A DNA stretch of 64,000 nucleotides from Rhodococcus sp. 14-2483-1-2 (GTDB lineage Bacteria > Actinomycetota > Actinomycetes > Mycobacteriales > Mycobacteriaceae). The stretch is taken from contig NZ_NPFW01000008.1 in assembly GCF_002259405.1 (NCBI RefSeq), positions 155,183 through 219,182 on the forward strand, read 5' to 3'. Under the pieces are notes generated by a model that had not been told where the DNA came from, ran no database searches, and worked only from the letters and a program-made list of their open reading frames with translations. Shown in pieces: positions 34,210 through 43,158 of this stretch; position 1 is the first letter of the stretch; each line of letters opens with the position of its first letter. The translations under genes were made by a program, and so were the position numbers.

Positions 34210-34272
34210 TCAGTGTCCACTATTTCTACGCCGATACGCTTTTCCGATTCTGAGCCGAGTTGTGGACACTGA
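34210..34272. repeat. long-spaced inverted repeat
   Basis: TCAGTGTCCAC (34210-34220) and its exact complement GTGGACACTGA (34262-34272) are 41 bases apart in the 124-base region between the WYL regulator and the VOC gene. It could form an 11-base-pair stem or be two regulator half-sites. No T-run follows. Confidence 0.5.
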
Positions 34273-34299
34273 GGTCACCGCCGACCGTATTCTCATGAC

Positions 34300-34671
34300 A
34301 TGCCGCGAACACACCTCGCTGTAGCGGGGACGTCCATCGACTGCGCCGATCCGGTGCAACTCGCGCACTTCTATCTCGCGCTACTCGGCGGTGAGTTGTT
34401 GTGGGAGAACTCCGAGAGCGTTGGGCTTCGCACACAATCCGGCCTGTGCATCGTTGCGCAGACGGTCGAGAACTACATCCCGGCCGTATGGCCCTCGACT
34501 TCCATCGTGCATTTCGACGTGGATGCGGGAGGGGACCTTGCCGGATCCGTCGCCTACGCGGTCGAATGCGGTGCCAGGGAAGCAGCAGAGCAGCCGGACC
34601 CACGATGGCGAGTTCTCCTCGACCCCGCCGGCCACCCTTTCTGCATCACCACGGAGGTGTACGACAGTTGA
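34300..34671 (+). CDS. VOC (glyoxalase-like) protein
   Basis: A 123-residue single-domain VOC protein of the Glyoxalase_6 type: TSIDCADPVQLAHFYLALLG at the start, IVHFDVDAGGDL in the middle and RVLLDPAGHPFCI at the end. A full metal-ligand set is not evident, so a binding or resistance role is as likely as catalysis. TATTCT lies seven bases before the ATG and no ribosome site is seen, so the transcript may be leaderless. Confidence 0.82.
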   Translation: MPRTHLAVAGTSIDCADPVQLAHFYLALLGGELLWENSESVGLRTQSGLCIVAQTVENYIPAVWPSTSIVHFDVDAGGDLAGSVAYAVECGAREAAEQPDPRWRVLLDPAGHPFCITTEVYDS

Positions 34672-34689
34672 CGGGGGCAATAGCCTGAG

Positions 34690-35013
34690 ATGGTGCGCAA
34701 TCTCGTCGTCGTTCTGCTCCTGTTCGGATTCATTGTCGGATTGGTGCCGTTGGGCTGGTACCTGATCGGCGAGATGACCACCAACACAAGTGGCGTCGTG
34801 TATTCGGGTGGCTACGAGCCGCTGTACGGAGTCACGATGAGCGAAGAATTCGTGGACTCCATGAACGATTCGTTCAACCGACGAACTCGAGGCCTGTCGA
34901 CGCTGTGGCTGTACCTGGTCCCCATTGCTACCGCAGCTCTCGGTGCGCTGACCGGAATCGTTCTCGGAAAGTTCGGATTCGCGCTCACCCGCAGACGAAC
35001 TCGAGAGGTCTGA
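34690..35013 (+). CDS. two-helix membrane protein
   Basis: A 107-residue protein with two membrane helices (about 5-25 and 74-96) flanking a polar extracytoplasmic loop rich in Gly, Tyr and Ser. The C terminus is basic (RRRTREV). I do not recognise the family. The next gene starts two bases after its stop, so it is co-translated with an Imm5-like protein. It starts 18 bases after the VOC stop. Confidence 0.65.
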   Translation: MVRNLVVVLLLFGFIVGLVPLGWYLIGEMTTNTSGVVYSGGYEPLYGVTMSEEFVDSMNDSFNRRTRGLSTLWLYLVPIATAALGALTGIVLGKFGFALTRRRTREV

Positions 35014-35014
35014 G

Positions 35015-35524
35015 GTGGCAGGGACTGCAGAAGTCGAGCTGAACCTCGACGACATTCAGCGCGTGGCGGCGTTCGCAGCTACCTGCGCACGACGGGCATT
35101 GCCGATCTACGAGATTGTCCACCCCGACGATGTGCGTCCACGCGCGGCAATCGACGGTGCCGAGGCGTTCGCCGAAACCGGCCAACGCACGGCAGCACTC
35201 CGCCAACTCGCCTGGGCAGCACACAAAGCTGCCCGCGAGGTGCCGGCATCTGCGGCCACGGACGCCGCACTGTCCGCAATGCACGCCGCCGGTGCTGCCT
35301 TTCTCCATCCGCTGTACAGCCCACATCAGGTCAAACACATTCTCGGATCTGCCGTGCATCTGGTGCTCGCCGACCCCAAAGCTGCTGCAGAGCAAATCGA
35401 ATGGGTTCGCAACCACGCCGACCCCGCCGTTCGAGCGGTTCTGGGACGATTTCCGCCACCGCTTGCCGGGCGCTCGAGGTTCGGCGTGCTCATGGCCCGA
35501 CTCGATACCGAATTGCGCCGTTGA
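35015..35524 (+). CDS. Imm5-like putative immunity protein
   Basis: A 169-residue all-helical protein resembling the Imm5-like domain: LNLDDIQRVAAFAATCARRAL, then AWAAHKAAREVPASAATDAA and HPLYSPHQVKHILGSAVHLV. Such proteins are annotated as putative immunity proteins because they occur beside polymorphic toxins. No toxin gene is visible here, so it may be orphan or have a housekeeping role. The GTG start follows GAGAGG. Confidence 0.7.
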   Translation: MAGTAEVELNLDDIQRVAAFAATCARRALPIYEIVHPDDVRPRAAIDGAEAFAETGQRTAALRQLAWAAHKAAREVPASAATDAALSAMHAAGAAFLHPLYSPHQVKHILGSAVHLVLADPKAAAEQIEWVRNHADPAVRAVLGRFPPPLAGRSRFGVLMARLDTELRR

Positions 35525-35563
35525 CGCGTTGCCCATATCGGGGTGCGGTGACAGCATGGGAAG

Positions 35564-35899
35564 ATGAACGACCGTCAACGTCGGTGGACTCGATATCTGC
35601 TCGGTATCTGGCTGACCTTGCTCGTGTTCTCGACGATCGCCGACATCGTGACGGAACCATCATTGTGGAACTGGACAAAGCTGGCAGTGCTGGCGATTGC
35701 CGCCCCGTGGCTCTGGCACCGACACGGCCGGGCCTGGCTGATGCCCGAGAAGATCGGACCCGAAGCTGTACCCGCCGGGGATGTCGAGGCAGTGGTCGCA
35801 GAATCCGGCAGAACTGTCCACGCCATCAAAGCGCTGCGAGAGATGCATCCCGGTCTCGGTCTGCTCGATGCGAAGAATCTCGTCCAACCGGACCACTGA
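35564..35899 (+). CDS. membrane protein with ribosomal L7/L12-like C-terminal domain
   Basis: A 111-residue protein with one or two membrane helices near the N terminus (about 10-28 and perhaps 37-50). The C-terminal ~40 residues (AIKALREMHPGLGLLDAKNL) follow the L7/L12 C-terminal pattern in which the Lys/Leu-rich helix normally contacts translation factors. L7/L12-like domains tethered to membrane segments are known from actinobacterial genomes but not studied as far as I know. GGAGG after the stop belongs to the next gene. Confidence 0.7.
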   Translation: MNDRQRRWTRYLLGIWLTLLVFSTIADIVTEPSLWNWTKLAVLAIAAPWLWHRHGRAWLMPEKIGPEAVPAGDVEAVVAESGRTVHAIKALREMHPGLGLLDAKNLVQPDH

Positions 35900-35913
35900 C
35901 GGAGGACAAGGCG

Positions 35914-36387
35914 ATGACATCGGCCAGCGGCACACGTGCAGTGCAGGATCCCGCCGAATTCATCGAGGCCGCAACTCTGTTGATCGATTTCAATCGTGAA
36001 TACGACTATCCGGTGCCCGAAACTGATTGGCTTGCCACACATCTCGACACTCTGGTGAAGTCCGGCGACACCAGCGTGCTGACATTCGGGGCTCCCGCCA
36101 TCGGGGTGGCCGTGCTGCGATTTCGGATCGGTACGCTGAGCGCAGACCTGGAGGCCTATCTCGCCGAGTTCTACGTCCAGCCCGGTCTTCGCGGGAAGGG
36201 TTACGGCACAATCTTTCTCGACGCCGTCATCGAGCACGCGCGCGGCAGGGGTGCCACCTACATGGACCTCAACACCTCCGAGGACGACGAGGCGGCGCGA
36301 CACGTGTACGAAAAGCGTGGCTTCGACTGTCACGAAGGCCAGGGCAACGGACCCAAGGCTCTGTACTACGAACTCGAACTGGACTGA
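35914..36387 (+). CDS. GNAT family N-acetyltransferase
   Basis: A 157-residue GNAT protein. The acetyl-CoA loop is EFYVQPGLRGKGYGTIFLDA (R-G-K-G-Y-G), followed by MDLNTSEDDEAARHVYEKRGF. Substrate unknown. GGAGGAC lies six bases before the ATG. It begins 14 bases after the L7/L12-like gene and precedes the methyltransferase by 23 bases, in one direction. Confidence 0.85.
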   Translation: MTSASGTRAVQDPAEFIEAATLLIDFNREYDYPVPETDWLATHLDTLVKSGDTSVLTFGAPAIGVAVLRFRIGTLSADLEAYLAEFYVQPGLRGKGYGTIFLDAVIEHARGRGATYMDLNTSEDDEAARHVYEKRGFDCHEGQGNGPKALYYELELD

Positions 36388-36410
36388 CGCAGGAGATGTA
36401 GCCTGGTCAT

Positions 36411-37166
36411 ATGGTTAGCCGAGATAACAGCTCGACGTCGTTCGGGGCCGTCGCCGACGTGTACGAATCTGCTCGCCCCGACTACCCGTCGGCCGCGGTC
36501 GAATGGCTGCTGGAATCCGTTCTCGAGGCCGGCGAGCGCCCTCTTGTCGCCGATGTCGGAGCCGGGACCGGCAAGCTCACCCGCATCATCACCGCCGCCG
36601 GGTGCGATGCCGTCGCCGTCGACCCTGATCCCGCCATGCTCGACGCCTTGCGCGACGCGGTGCCCGGCGTTCCCGCCCACGTCGGCACTGCCGAATCCCT
36701 CCCGCTGGACGACGGGAGCGTCGATGCCGTTCTGCTCGGACAGGCCTGGCACTGGGTCGAGCCAGTGGCCGCGTCAGCCGAGATCGGCCGGGTCCTCCGC
36801 CCGGGCGGCACCCTGGGACTGATCTGGAATATTCGAGACGAATCGGTGCCGTGGGTTCGGCGACTGAACTCGGTGGTCTCGCGCGGTGGAGCGCTGGCCA
36901 TGTTCGACGACGGTCCACCACCGGTCGCAGAACCCTTCCATCAGCTCGACGAAGAGCGGTGGACGTGGTCGCGCACGGTGACCCGGTCCCAGTTGACCGA
37001 CCTGGTCAAGTCGCGCAGTTTCTACATCACCGCGACCACCGATGAGCGCAACGGCATCGATCGGAATCTCACCGCACTGTTCGACGATGTGGGACTGACG
37101 GGATCGACGACGATCGAACTGCCCTATGTGACAAGGGGGTTCCGCGCCACACGGCCGATCCGATAG
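36411..37166 (+). CDS. class I SAM-dependent methyltransferase
   Basis: A 251-residue methyltransferase. SAM motif I is VADVGAGTGKLTRII, the acidic residue that binds ribose is in AVDPDPAMLDAL, and motif LPLDDGSVDAVLLGQAWHWV is typical of the UbiE/Methyltransf_11 type. It is close to actinobacterial methyltransferases of unknown substrate. The C-terminal 80 residues carry Trp-rich helices that probably bind the substrate. Confidence 0.87.
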   Translation: MVSRDNSSTSFGAVADVYESARPDYPSAAVEWLLESVLEAGERPLVADVGAGTGKLTRIITAAGCDAVAVDPDPAMLDALRDAVPGVPAHVGTAESLPLDDGSVDAVLLGQAWHWVEPVAASAEIGRVLRPGGTLGLIWNIRDESVPWVRRLNSVVSRGGALAMFDDGPPPVAEPFHQLDEERWTWSRTVTRSQLTDLVKSRSFYITATTDERNGIDRNLTALFDDVGLTGSTTIELPYVTRGFRATRPIR

Positions 37167-37256
37167 CTCTTTCCCCACCTTGGAGTCGCCACAGCCGAGC
37201 AAAACGAATATGATTCCCAATAAGTGGGTACCGGTTCGAGTTCGAGGAGCTACAAC

Positions 37257-37541
37257 ATGGCGTTTCCGATCATCGTCGCGAAGGCAGTATCGACGGTCGT
37301 GACAGGCGCAGTCGGCGTCGCCGCGTACAACGGCGCCAAGAAGCTGTACGAGAAGACTCCCGTCCGCAAGGCTGCGGTATCGGCAACCGAACTCGGACTT
37401 CGCGCCGCACGGAAGGCCGAGATCCACGCCGAGTCCGCACGTTTGGCCGTGTCGGATGTCGTCGCCGAGGCACGCGACCGGCTCGGCGAAGAAGTTCCGC
37501 CGCCCTCGGCCACCGAAGTCGGCCACGGTCACTCGCACTGA
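37257..37541 (+). CDS. PacL-like (DUF1490) metal chaperone for P1B ATPase
   Basis: A 94-residue protein with one N-terminal membrane helix (about 4-24), a central amphipathic helix and the metal-binding tail HGHSH. This is the DUF1490/PacL family; in Mycobacterium tuberculosis PacL1 binds zinc with a C-terminal Asp/His motif and stabilises the exporter CtpC. Here it directly precedes a CtpC-like ATPase by 19 bases. GAGGAG lies ten bases before the ATG. No metal-dependent operator is recognisable in the 90 bases upstream. Confidence 0.83.
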   Translation: MAFPIIVAKAVSTVVTGAVGVAAYNGAKKLYEKTPVRKAAVSATELGLRAARKAEIHAESARLAVSDVVAEARDRLGEEVPPPSATEVGHGHSH

Positions 37542-37560
37542 CCACGGCAGTCGACCGACT

Positions 37561-39741
37561 ATGATGACGCTCGTCGAACACCCGCTCGGTGTGGCTCCCG
37601 ACCTCGCGGACGGCATCGAAGTCTTGTCCGACGCTGCCGGCCGGATGCGGATTCGCGTCGACTGGCTGAGGTCGAGTCCAGGCCGCGCGGTCGCCGTCGA
37701 AGACCATGTGGACAAGATTCGCGGCGTGCGGGCCATCCACGCGTACCCCCGCACCGCGTCGGTTGTCGTCTGGTACTCCCGCTCCCGCATCGACCGGGCC
37801 GAGCTGTTCGACGCGGTGAACGCGGGTCGCACGACCGACTGGGGATTGGTACCCGTACGTAGCCCACGGTCTGCGGACGTCACCAGCGGCGACGTCCTGC
37901 GGATGACCATAGGCGGCGCGGCTCTGATCCTGCTCGGCTTCCGTCGCTACGCCTTCCGGCGACCACCCATCCTCGGCCCCACCAGCCGTGTCGTGGCCAC
38001 CGGAGCCACCATCTTCACCGGTTATCCGTTCCTGAGAGGAGCACTCCGCTCGCTGGCCGGAAACCGGTCGGCCGGCACCGACGCGCTCGTCAGTGCGGCG
38101 ACCGTGGCCAGTCTCGTACTCCGCGAGAATGTCGTTGCCCTGACTGTGCTGTGGCTGCTCAACATCGGCGAGTACCTGCAGGAGCTGACGCTCAAGCGCA
38201 CTCGCCGCGCCATCTCGGATCTTCTGACCGGCACGCAGGACACCGCGTGGATTCGGCTTCCCGACGGTTCCGAGATCTCCGTCGATGTCGATCGGTTGGA
38301 GATCGGCGACGAGGTCGTCGTGCACGATCACGTCGGCGTTCCGGTGGACGGGACCGTCGTCGACGGGGACGCGGTGGTCGACCAGTCGGCGATCACCGGC
38401 GAGACATTGCCGGTGTCGATCGTCGCAGGCGACCGCATCCATGCCGGATCCGTTGTCGTCAGGGGCCGCATAGTCATCCGCGCGTCTGCGGTAGGCCGAG
38501 ATACGACGATCGGCCGCATCATCTCCCGCGTCGAGGAGGCACAGGAAGACCGCGCTCCGATTCAGACTGTAGGAGAGAACTTCTCGCGTCGCTTCGTGCC
38601 CGCGTCGTTCATCCTGTCGGCCCTCACCCTTCTTGTCACTCGCGATGTCCGACGAGCGATGACCATGCTGCTCGTCGCATGCCCGTGCGCGGTAGGTCTG
38701 TCGACTCCGACGGCCATCAGCGCTGCGATCGGAAACGGTGCTCGCCGAGGGATTCTCATCAAGGGTGGATCGCATCTCGAACAAGCAGGCAGGGTCGACG
38801 CCTTCGTGTTCGACAAGACCGGAACCCTCACTGTCGGACGCCCCGTCGTCACCAATGTCGTGTCCTTCCAGGACGACTGGGAGCCGGAACAGGTGCTGGC
38901 GTACGCCGCCAGTTCCGAGATCCACTCACGGCATCCGCTGGCCGAGGCCGTGATTCGCAGTACCGAGGAACGCCACATCGTCATCCCTCCGCACGAGGAG
39001 TGTGAGGTGCTCGTGGGGCTCGGGATGCGCACGGTCGCAGATGGCCGGACCTTGCTGCTGGGCAGTCCTTCTCTACTGCGCGGCGAAAGTGTGGACGTGT
39101 CCGAGTATGCGGCCGACTGGGTCTCGCGACTTCAGCGGCAGGCCGAGACCCCATTGCTCCTCGCAGTCGACGGGGTGTTGGTCGGGTTGATCAGCCTGCG
39201 CGACGAGGTCCGGTCGAATGCTCTGGAAGTGTTGAATGCGCTCCGTGCCGACGGTGTGGAACGCATCGTCATGCTCACCGGAGATCACCCCGAGACCGCT
39301 GCGGCCGTAGCCGCCGAACTGGGCATCGCCGAGTGGCGAGCCGAGGTGATGCCCGATGACAAACTCGAGGCCGTCCGCAAGCTCCAAGAAGAGGGATACG
39401 TCGTCGCCATGGTCGGAGACGGCACCAACGACGCTCCCGCCCTGGCCGTCGCCGATATCGGAATCGCAATGGGATTGGCGGGCACCGATGTTGCCGTCGA
39501 AACGGCCGATGTAGCTTTGGCCAGCGATGATCTGACACGGTTGCTCGACGTTCGCGACCTCGGCCGACACTCGGTGTCCGTCATCCGACAGAACTACGGA
39601 ATGTCGATCGCAGTGAACGCGCTGGGCCTCGTGGTCAGCGCCGGTGGAGCACTGTCTCCGGTGCTCGCCGCGATTCTGCACAACGCATCCTCGGTCGCGG
39701 TCGTCGGCAACAGCTCGCGACTTATCCGATACCGAATCTGA
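37561..39741 (+). CDS. CtpC-like P1B-type metal-exporting ATPase
   Basis: A 726-residue P1B ATPase. The N terminus is a degenerate metal-binding fold without CxxC. Core motifs are the phosphatase loop TGET, the membrane metal site ACPCAV (Cys about 374 and 376), the phosphorylation site DKTGTLT (Asp about 418), the HP motif SRHPLA and GDGTNDAPAL (about 620). In CtpC-type pumps the product is Mn or Zn export. The upstream PacL-like partner supports this type. ATG 37561 is chosen although no strong ribosome site precedes it; coupling to the PacL stop 19 bases upstream is likely. Confidence 0.87.
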   Translation: MMTLVEHPLGVAPDLADGIEVLSDAAGRMRIRVDWLRSSPGRAVAVEDHVDKIRGVRAIHAYPRTASVVVWYSRSRIDRAELFDAVNAGRTTDWGLVPVRSPRSADVTSGDVLRMTIGGAALILLGFRRYAFRRPPILGPTSRVVATGATIFTGYPFLRGALRSLAGNRSAGTDALVSAATVASLVLRENVVALTVLWLLNIGEYLQELTLKRTRRAISDLLTGTQDTAWIRLPDGSEISVDVDRLEIGDEVVVHDHVGVPVDGTVVDGDAVVDQSAITGETLPVSIVAGDRIHAGSVVVRGRIVIRASAVGRDTTIGRIISRVEEAQEDRAPIQTVGENFSRRFVPASFILSALTLLVTRDVRRAMTMLLVACPCAVGLSTPTAISAAIGNGARRGILIKGGSHLEQAGRVDAFVFDKTGTLTVGRPVVTNVVSFQDDWEPEQVLAYAASSEIHSRHPLAEAVIRSTEERHIVIPPHEECEVLVGLGMRTVADGRTLLLGSPSLLRGESVDVSEYAADWVSRLQRQAETPLLLAVDGVLVGLISLRDEVRSNALEVLNALRADGVERIVMLTGDHPETAAAVAAELGIAEWRAEVMPDDKLEAVRKLQEEGYVVAMVGDGTNDAPALAVADIGIAMGLAGTDVAVETADVALASDDLTRLLDVRDLGRHSVSVIRQNYGMSIAVNALGLVVSAGGALSPVLAAILHNASSVAVVGNSSRLIRYRI

Positions 39742-40983
39742 TCAGTAACGTCCGAAGGCAAGGGCGACGTTGTGCCCGCCGAACCCGATCGACGTGCTCA
39801 ACGCGTAGTCGATCTTCTTGCTGCGCCTCGAACGAACGACATCGAGATCGATTGCAGGGTCCTGATTGTCAAGGTTCAGCGTGGGCGGTACCACCGAATC
39901 ACGGATCGACAGCATCGTGAGAATCGCCTCCAGTGCGCCGACTGCACCGATGGAATGACCGAGTGCGGACTTCGGTGCGTAGACACACGCATGGCCGACA
40001 GTGGCGGCAATGGCCTTGGCCTCCGACAGATCACCTATCGGAGTCGCGGTTGCATGTGCATTCACGTGACCGATGTCCCGAGCACTCAAACCCGCTGCGC
40101 TGATTGCTTTTTCCATTGCCTTGCGAATTCCCCGACCCTCCGGATCGGGTGCCACGATATGAAACCCGTCCGAGGTGATGCCGGCACCCAGCAGCCGGCC
40201 ATGAATCTGTGCACCACGAGCTACGGCATGCTGTTCCGACTCGACGATCAACAGCGCTCCAGCCTCCCCGAACACAAACCCGTCGCGATCACGATCGAAG
40301 GGCCTCGACGCGCGAGTCGGTTCGTCGTTGGGAGTGCTCATGGCACGCATCATCGAAAAGCTCGCGATCGGTACGGCATCGATATTCCCCTCGACGCCGC
40401 CCGCGATCACGACGTCCGCTTCGCCTGTTGCAACCAACCGCCACGCGTGAGCCAGAGCTTCCGAACCCGACGAACACGCCGATACCGGCGTGAACACCCC
40501 CGCACGGGCTCCGACCTCGAGTCCAATGTGAGCTGCAGGCCCATTCGGCATCACCATCGGCACCGACATCGGCGACACCTTTCGGTATCCACCTGCCCGC
40601 ATCGCATCGACGGCCCCGATCAACGCGTCACCGCCGCCCAACCCGGTGCCCACTGCCACGGCGAGTCGATCCGGATCCATATCCTTCAGCCCTGCATCAC
40701 GCCAGAGTCGTCGTCCGAGCACTACCGCCAGCTGCTCGACGAAGGACAGTCTCCGCTGCTCCACGCGGGTCAGATGATCGGCCAGTGCCATCTGCAACAC
40801 CCCGCCGATGCGAACAGGAAGGTCGTAATCCGAGACGAACGCACTCTCGAGGGGGCCGATCCCGCTGCGACCGTCGAGCAAGCACTCCCAGGTGGTGTCG
40901 GCGTCGTCCGCCAGCGCCGTCGTCGCAACGTACCCGGTGATGACTACGTTGCGCCGCGTTTGTGTAGCGATCGGTTCACTCAT
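39742..40983 (-). CDS. KasA/KasB-like beta-ketoacyl-ACP synthase
   Basis: A 413-residue FabF-type condensing enzyme. Catalytic residues: Cys in [15 protein letters not shown], His in [11 protein letters not shown] and His in [14 protein letters not shown]; the Lys of the Cys-His-His-Lys set is in the APKSALGH segment. It extends acyl chains on ACP. The start is ATG 40983, eight bases from a TTGACT-N17-TATTCA promoter, so a leaderless mRNA begins there; ATG 40992 lies within the -10 hexamer. It is divergent from a TetR gene that may regulate it. Confidence 0.88.
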   Translation of the reverse strand: MSEPIATQTRRNVVITGYVATTALADDADTTWECLLDGRSGIGPLESAFVSDYDLPVRIGGVLQMALADHLTRVEQRRLSFVEQLAVVLGRRLWRDAGLKDMDPDRLAVAVGTGLGGGDALIGAVDAMRAGGYRKVSPMSVPMVMPNGPAAHIGLEVGARAGVFTPVSACSSGSEALAHAWRLVATGEADVVIAGGVEGNIDAVPIASFSMMRAMSTPNDEPTRASRPFDRDRDGFVFGEAGALLIVESEQHAVARGAQIHGRLLGAGITSDGFHIVAPDPEGRGIRKAMEKAISAAGLSARDIGHVNAHATATPIGDLSEAKAIAATVGHACVYAPKSALGHSIGAVGALEAILTMLSIRDSVVPPTLNLDNQDPAIDLDVVRSRRSKKIDYALSTSIGFGGHNVALAFGRY

Positions 40984-40991
40984 GGTGTTCA

Positions 40992-41020
40992 TGAATACAT
41001 GTAGCGACCGGTACAGTCAA
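40992..41020 (-). promoter_or_regulatory. promoter of the ketoacyl synthase gene
   Basis: On the minus strand TTGACT (41020-41015) and TATTCA (40997-40992) are separated by 17 bases and the second lies eight bases before ATG 40983. This fits a leaderless transcript. Two small palindromes, TTCATGAA and TACATGTA, overlap the -10 and may be the binding site of the divergent TetR. Confidence 0.55.
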
Positions 41021-41023
41021 CTC

Positions 41024-41581
41024 ATGGCCCGTCCCCTCGATCATGACAAGCGTGCCGAGCTGCTCGGCCGCGTCGTCGACTACATCGGCACCCATGGTCT
41101 CGACGACTTGACACTTCGCCCGCTCGCCGCCGAACTCGGTACCAGCTCTCGAATGCTGATCTACTACTTCGATTCTCGTGAGAACTTGATCGTGCAGGCA
41201 TTGACCAGCCAGCGACCGGCGTTCGCCGAAATGTTCGGCGACGTCGACACTGCCGACCAGCTCGAGAAACGATTGCTCGAGTTGTGGAAGTCCATGTCCG
41301 ACGGTGGCGACGAGGTCAGCTCACGAATCCTGATGCAGGTCATCGGCATTGCGTCCATCAAGTCCGGCGTACTCGCGGACTTCGCGCGCGACAGCGTTCG
41401 GGCACTGACCGACGCTTTGGCCGCAGCGATGGCCCGTTGTGGGATGGACTCGTCCACGGCCTCAGTGCAGGCGACAACCGTGGGGGCCGGATTCCGAGGG
41501 CTGCTGCTCGACCGTTTCACCACGGGGGATTCCGAACGCACCGATGCGGCCGCCGCCATGCTCTTTCGCGGGCACACCTGA
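41024..41581 (+). CDS. TetR family transcriptional regulator
   Basis: A 185-residue TetR protein with HTH LAAELGTSSRMLIYYFDSRENLIV. The C-terminal domain is helical and unassigned. Its start is about 40 bases from the ketoacyl synthase start, so divergent control of that gene is likely. TACAGT lies six bases before the ATG and no ribosome site is visible, consistent with a leaderless transcript. Confidence 0.85.
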   Translation: MARPLDHDKRAELLGRVVDYIGTHGLDDLTLRPLAAELGTSSRMLIYYFDSRENLIVQALTSQRPAFAEMFGDVDTADQLEKRLLELWKSMSDGGDEVSSRILMQVIGIASIKSGVLADFARDSVRALTDALAAAMARCGMDSSTASVQATTVGAGFRGLLLDRFTTGDSERTDAAAAMLFRGHT

Positions 41582-41660
41582 GCGTGGACGAGGCAGCTCT
41601 CGCGCGGGAGAAGTACGACTCGATCCACCGGACAAGTGTGTGATCGTTGCCGATTTCGGC

Positions 41661-41691
41661 TTGCGTTGGAGTGCACTCGAAGACGTAGCGT
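41661..41691 (+). promoter_or_regulatory. MerR-type promoter with 19-base spacer
   Basis: TTGCGT (41661-41666) and TAGCGT (41686-41691) are separated by 19 bases, the over-long spacing that MerR proteins correct. The palindrome GAGTGCACTC (41669-41678) lies in the spacer. The -10 is seven bases before the MerR start codon, so the transcript is leaderless and probably continues into the aldo/keto reductase gene. Confidence 0.65.
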
Positions 41692-41698
41692 CTGGTCC

Positions 41699-42184
41699 AT
41701 GACCGCAGCACCGCATTCACCGGCCGCGACCGATACCGAGGACGTGAGTATCGGAATCGCCGAGATGGCCGAGTCCTCGGGGCTGACGCAGGACACGCTG
41801 CGTTGGTACGAGCGGGAGGGCCTGATACCCGAGATCCCTCGCACGGCGATGGGTAGACGCGCGTTCAGCCCGCGACTGGTCGCACTCGTGCAACTTCTGG
41901 TTCGTCTTCGGTCGACTGGGATGCCCACGGCCGATATGCGCCGATTCGTGATTCTGGTGAACCTTGGTGCGTCCACGCATCAGGAAAGGATCGACATTCT
42001 GAGCGCGCACCGGGTACGGGTCGACGAGAAGCAACGTCGGCTCGCCGAAGCGCGGTCCGCGCTGGAAACGAAGATCTCGCACTACGAGGACCTGATCGCA
42101 CAGGGTCGCGACTGTGATGGTCTTGCGGTCATACCCCCATCAGTCAACGAGCACAGGAGCATTCATGTCGATTCCCACTCGTAA
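41699..42184 (+). CDS. MerR family transcriptional regulator
   Basis: A 161-residue MerR protein: GIAEMAESSGLTQDTLRWYE, EREGLIPEIPRTAMGRRAF and a coiled dimerisation helix from about residue 90. No metal-binding Cys pair is present at the C terminus (only one Cys, in GRDCDG), so it senses something other than a metal. Its 3' end overlaps the aldo/keto reductase gene by 20 bases, so it controls and is co-transcribed with it. Confidence 0.87.
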   Translation: MTAAPHSPAATDTEDVSIGIAEMAESSGLTQDTLRWYEREGLIPEIPRTAMGRRAFSPRLVALVQLLVRLRSTGMPTADMRRFVILVNLGASTHQERIDILSAHRVRVDEKQRRLAEARSALETKISHYEDLIAQGRDCDGLAVIPPSVNEHRSIHVDSHS

Positions 42185-43157
42185 CGTCCCGGCACTCGGA
42201 CGCAATGTCGGTGCCATCGGCCTCGGTTGCATGGGTATCAGCTGGGCCTATACCGGTGCCGATACCTCCTCGGACACTGCCGGTGCACCGATCCTCGCGC
42301 ACGCACTCGCGTCGGGTATCGACTTCTTCGACACCAGCGACGCCTACGCCGCCGGACACAACGAGAGGGTCGTCGGCCGCGCTCTGGCCGGGACGGATGC
42401 AGTGATCGCCACGAAAGCCGGCTTGGTCGGGAACACCGACGGTGGTTCACCCGTTCTGACCCGAAACGGGACGCCGGAACACCTCACGCAGGCCTGCGAC
42501 TCGAGCCTGCGGAACCTCGGTGTGGACACCATCGATCTGTATTACCTCCACCGCGTCGACGACCAGGTGCCGATCGAGGACTCCTGGGGAGCCCTGTCCG
42601 AATTGGTGGCGGCGGGCAAGGTGCGCACCCTCGGTCTCAGCGAAGTCACCGTCGAGCAAGCACGGGTGGCCCACAGTATTCATCCGGTCGCTGCGGTGCA
42701 GTCCGAACTATCTTTGTGGACTCGAAACGCATTGGGGCAGGGCACTACACACGACGGTGACCCCGTGGGAAACATCGTGGAGTGGACGGGTGAGAACGAC
42801 GCGGTGTTCGTGCCGTTCTCGCCTCTGGGTCGAGGATTCCTCACCGGTTCACTCGACACCGCCGCACTTCCGGCGACCGACATGCGGTTGGCGCTTCCAC
42901 GATTCTCCGGAGTTGCGGCCGAACAGAACCGATCGATCGTCCAGGTGGTTTCCGCGGTTGCATCGAGACACGACTCCACCCCTGCCGCTGTGGCATTGGC
43001 CTGGGTACTCGCCCAAGGTCCCCATGTGATTCCTATTCCCGGAACCACCGATATCGGACACTTCGACGCCAACCTCGCGGCACTCGAGCTTCAGCTCACC
43101 GCGCAGGATCTCATCGCGCTCGACGATGCACCCACCGCAGTCGGATCTCGCTACTGA
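42165..43157 (+). CDS. aldo/keto reductase
   Basis: A 330-residue TIM-barrel oxidoreductase of the AKR13-like class: GLGCMGISWAY, FFDTSDAYAAGHNERVVGRA (catalytic Asp and Tyr), the Lys in VIATKAGLV, and the His in LYYLHRVDD. It reduces an aldehyde or ketone with NADPH. ACAGGAGC lies five bases before ATG 42165, within the end of the MerR gene. A cysteine-hydrolase-fold gene follows by one base. Confidence 0.88.
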   Translation: MSIPTRNVPALGRNVGAIGLGCMGISWAYTGADTSSDTAGAPILAHALASGIDFFDTSDAYAAGHNERVVGRALAGTDAVIATKAGLVGNTDGGSPVLTRNGTPEHLTQACDSSLRNLGVDTIDLYYLHRVDDQVPIEDSWGALSELVAAGKVRTLGLSEVTVEQARVAHSIHPVAAVQSELSLWTRNALGQGTTHDGDPVGNIVEWTGENDAVFVPFSPLGRGFLTGSLDTAALPATDMRLALPRFSGVAAEQNRSIVQVVSAVASRHDSTPAAVALAWVLAQGPHVIPIPGTTDIGHFDANLAALELQLTAQDLIALDDAPTAVGSRY

Positions 43158-43158
43158 C

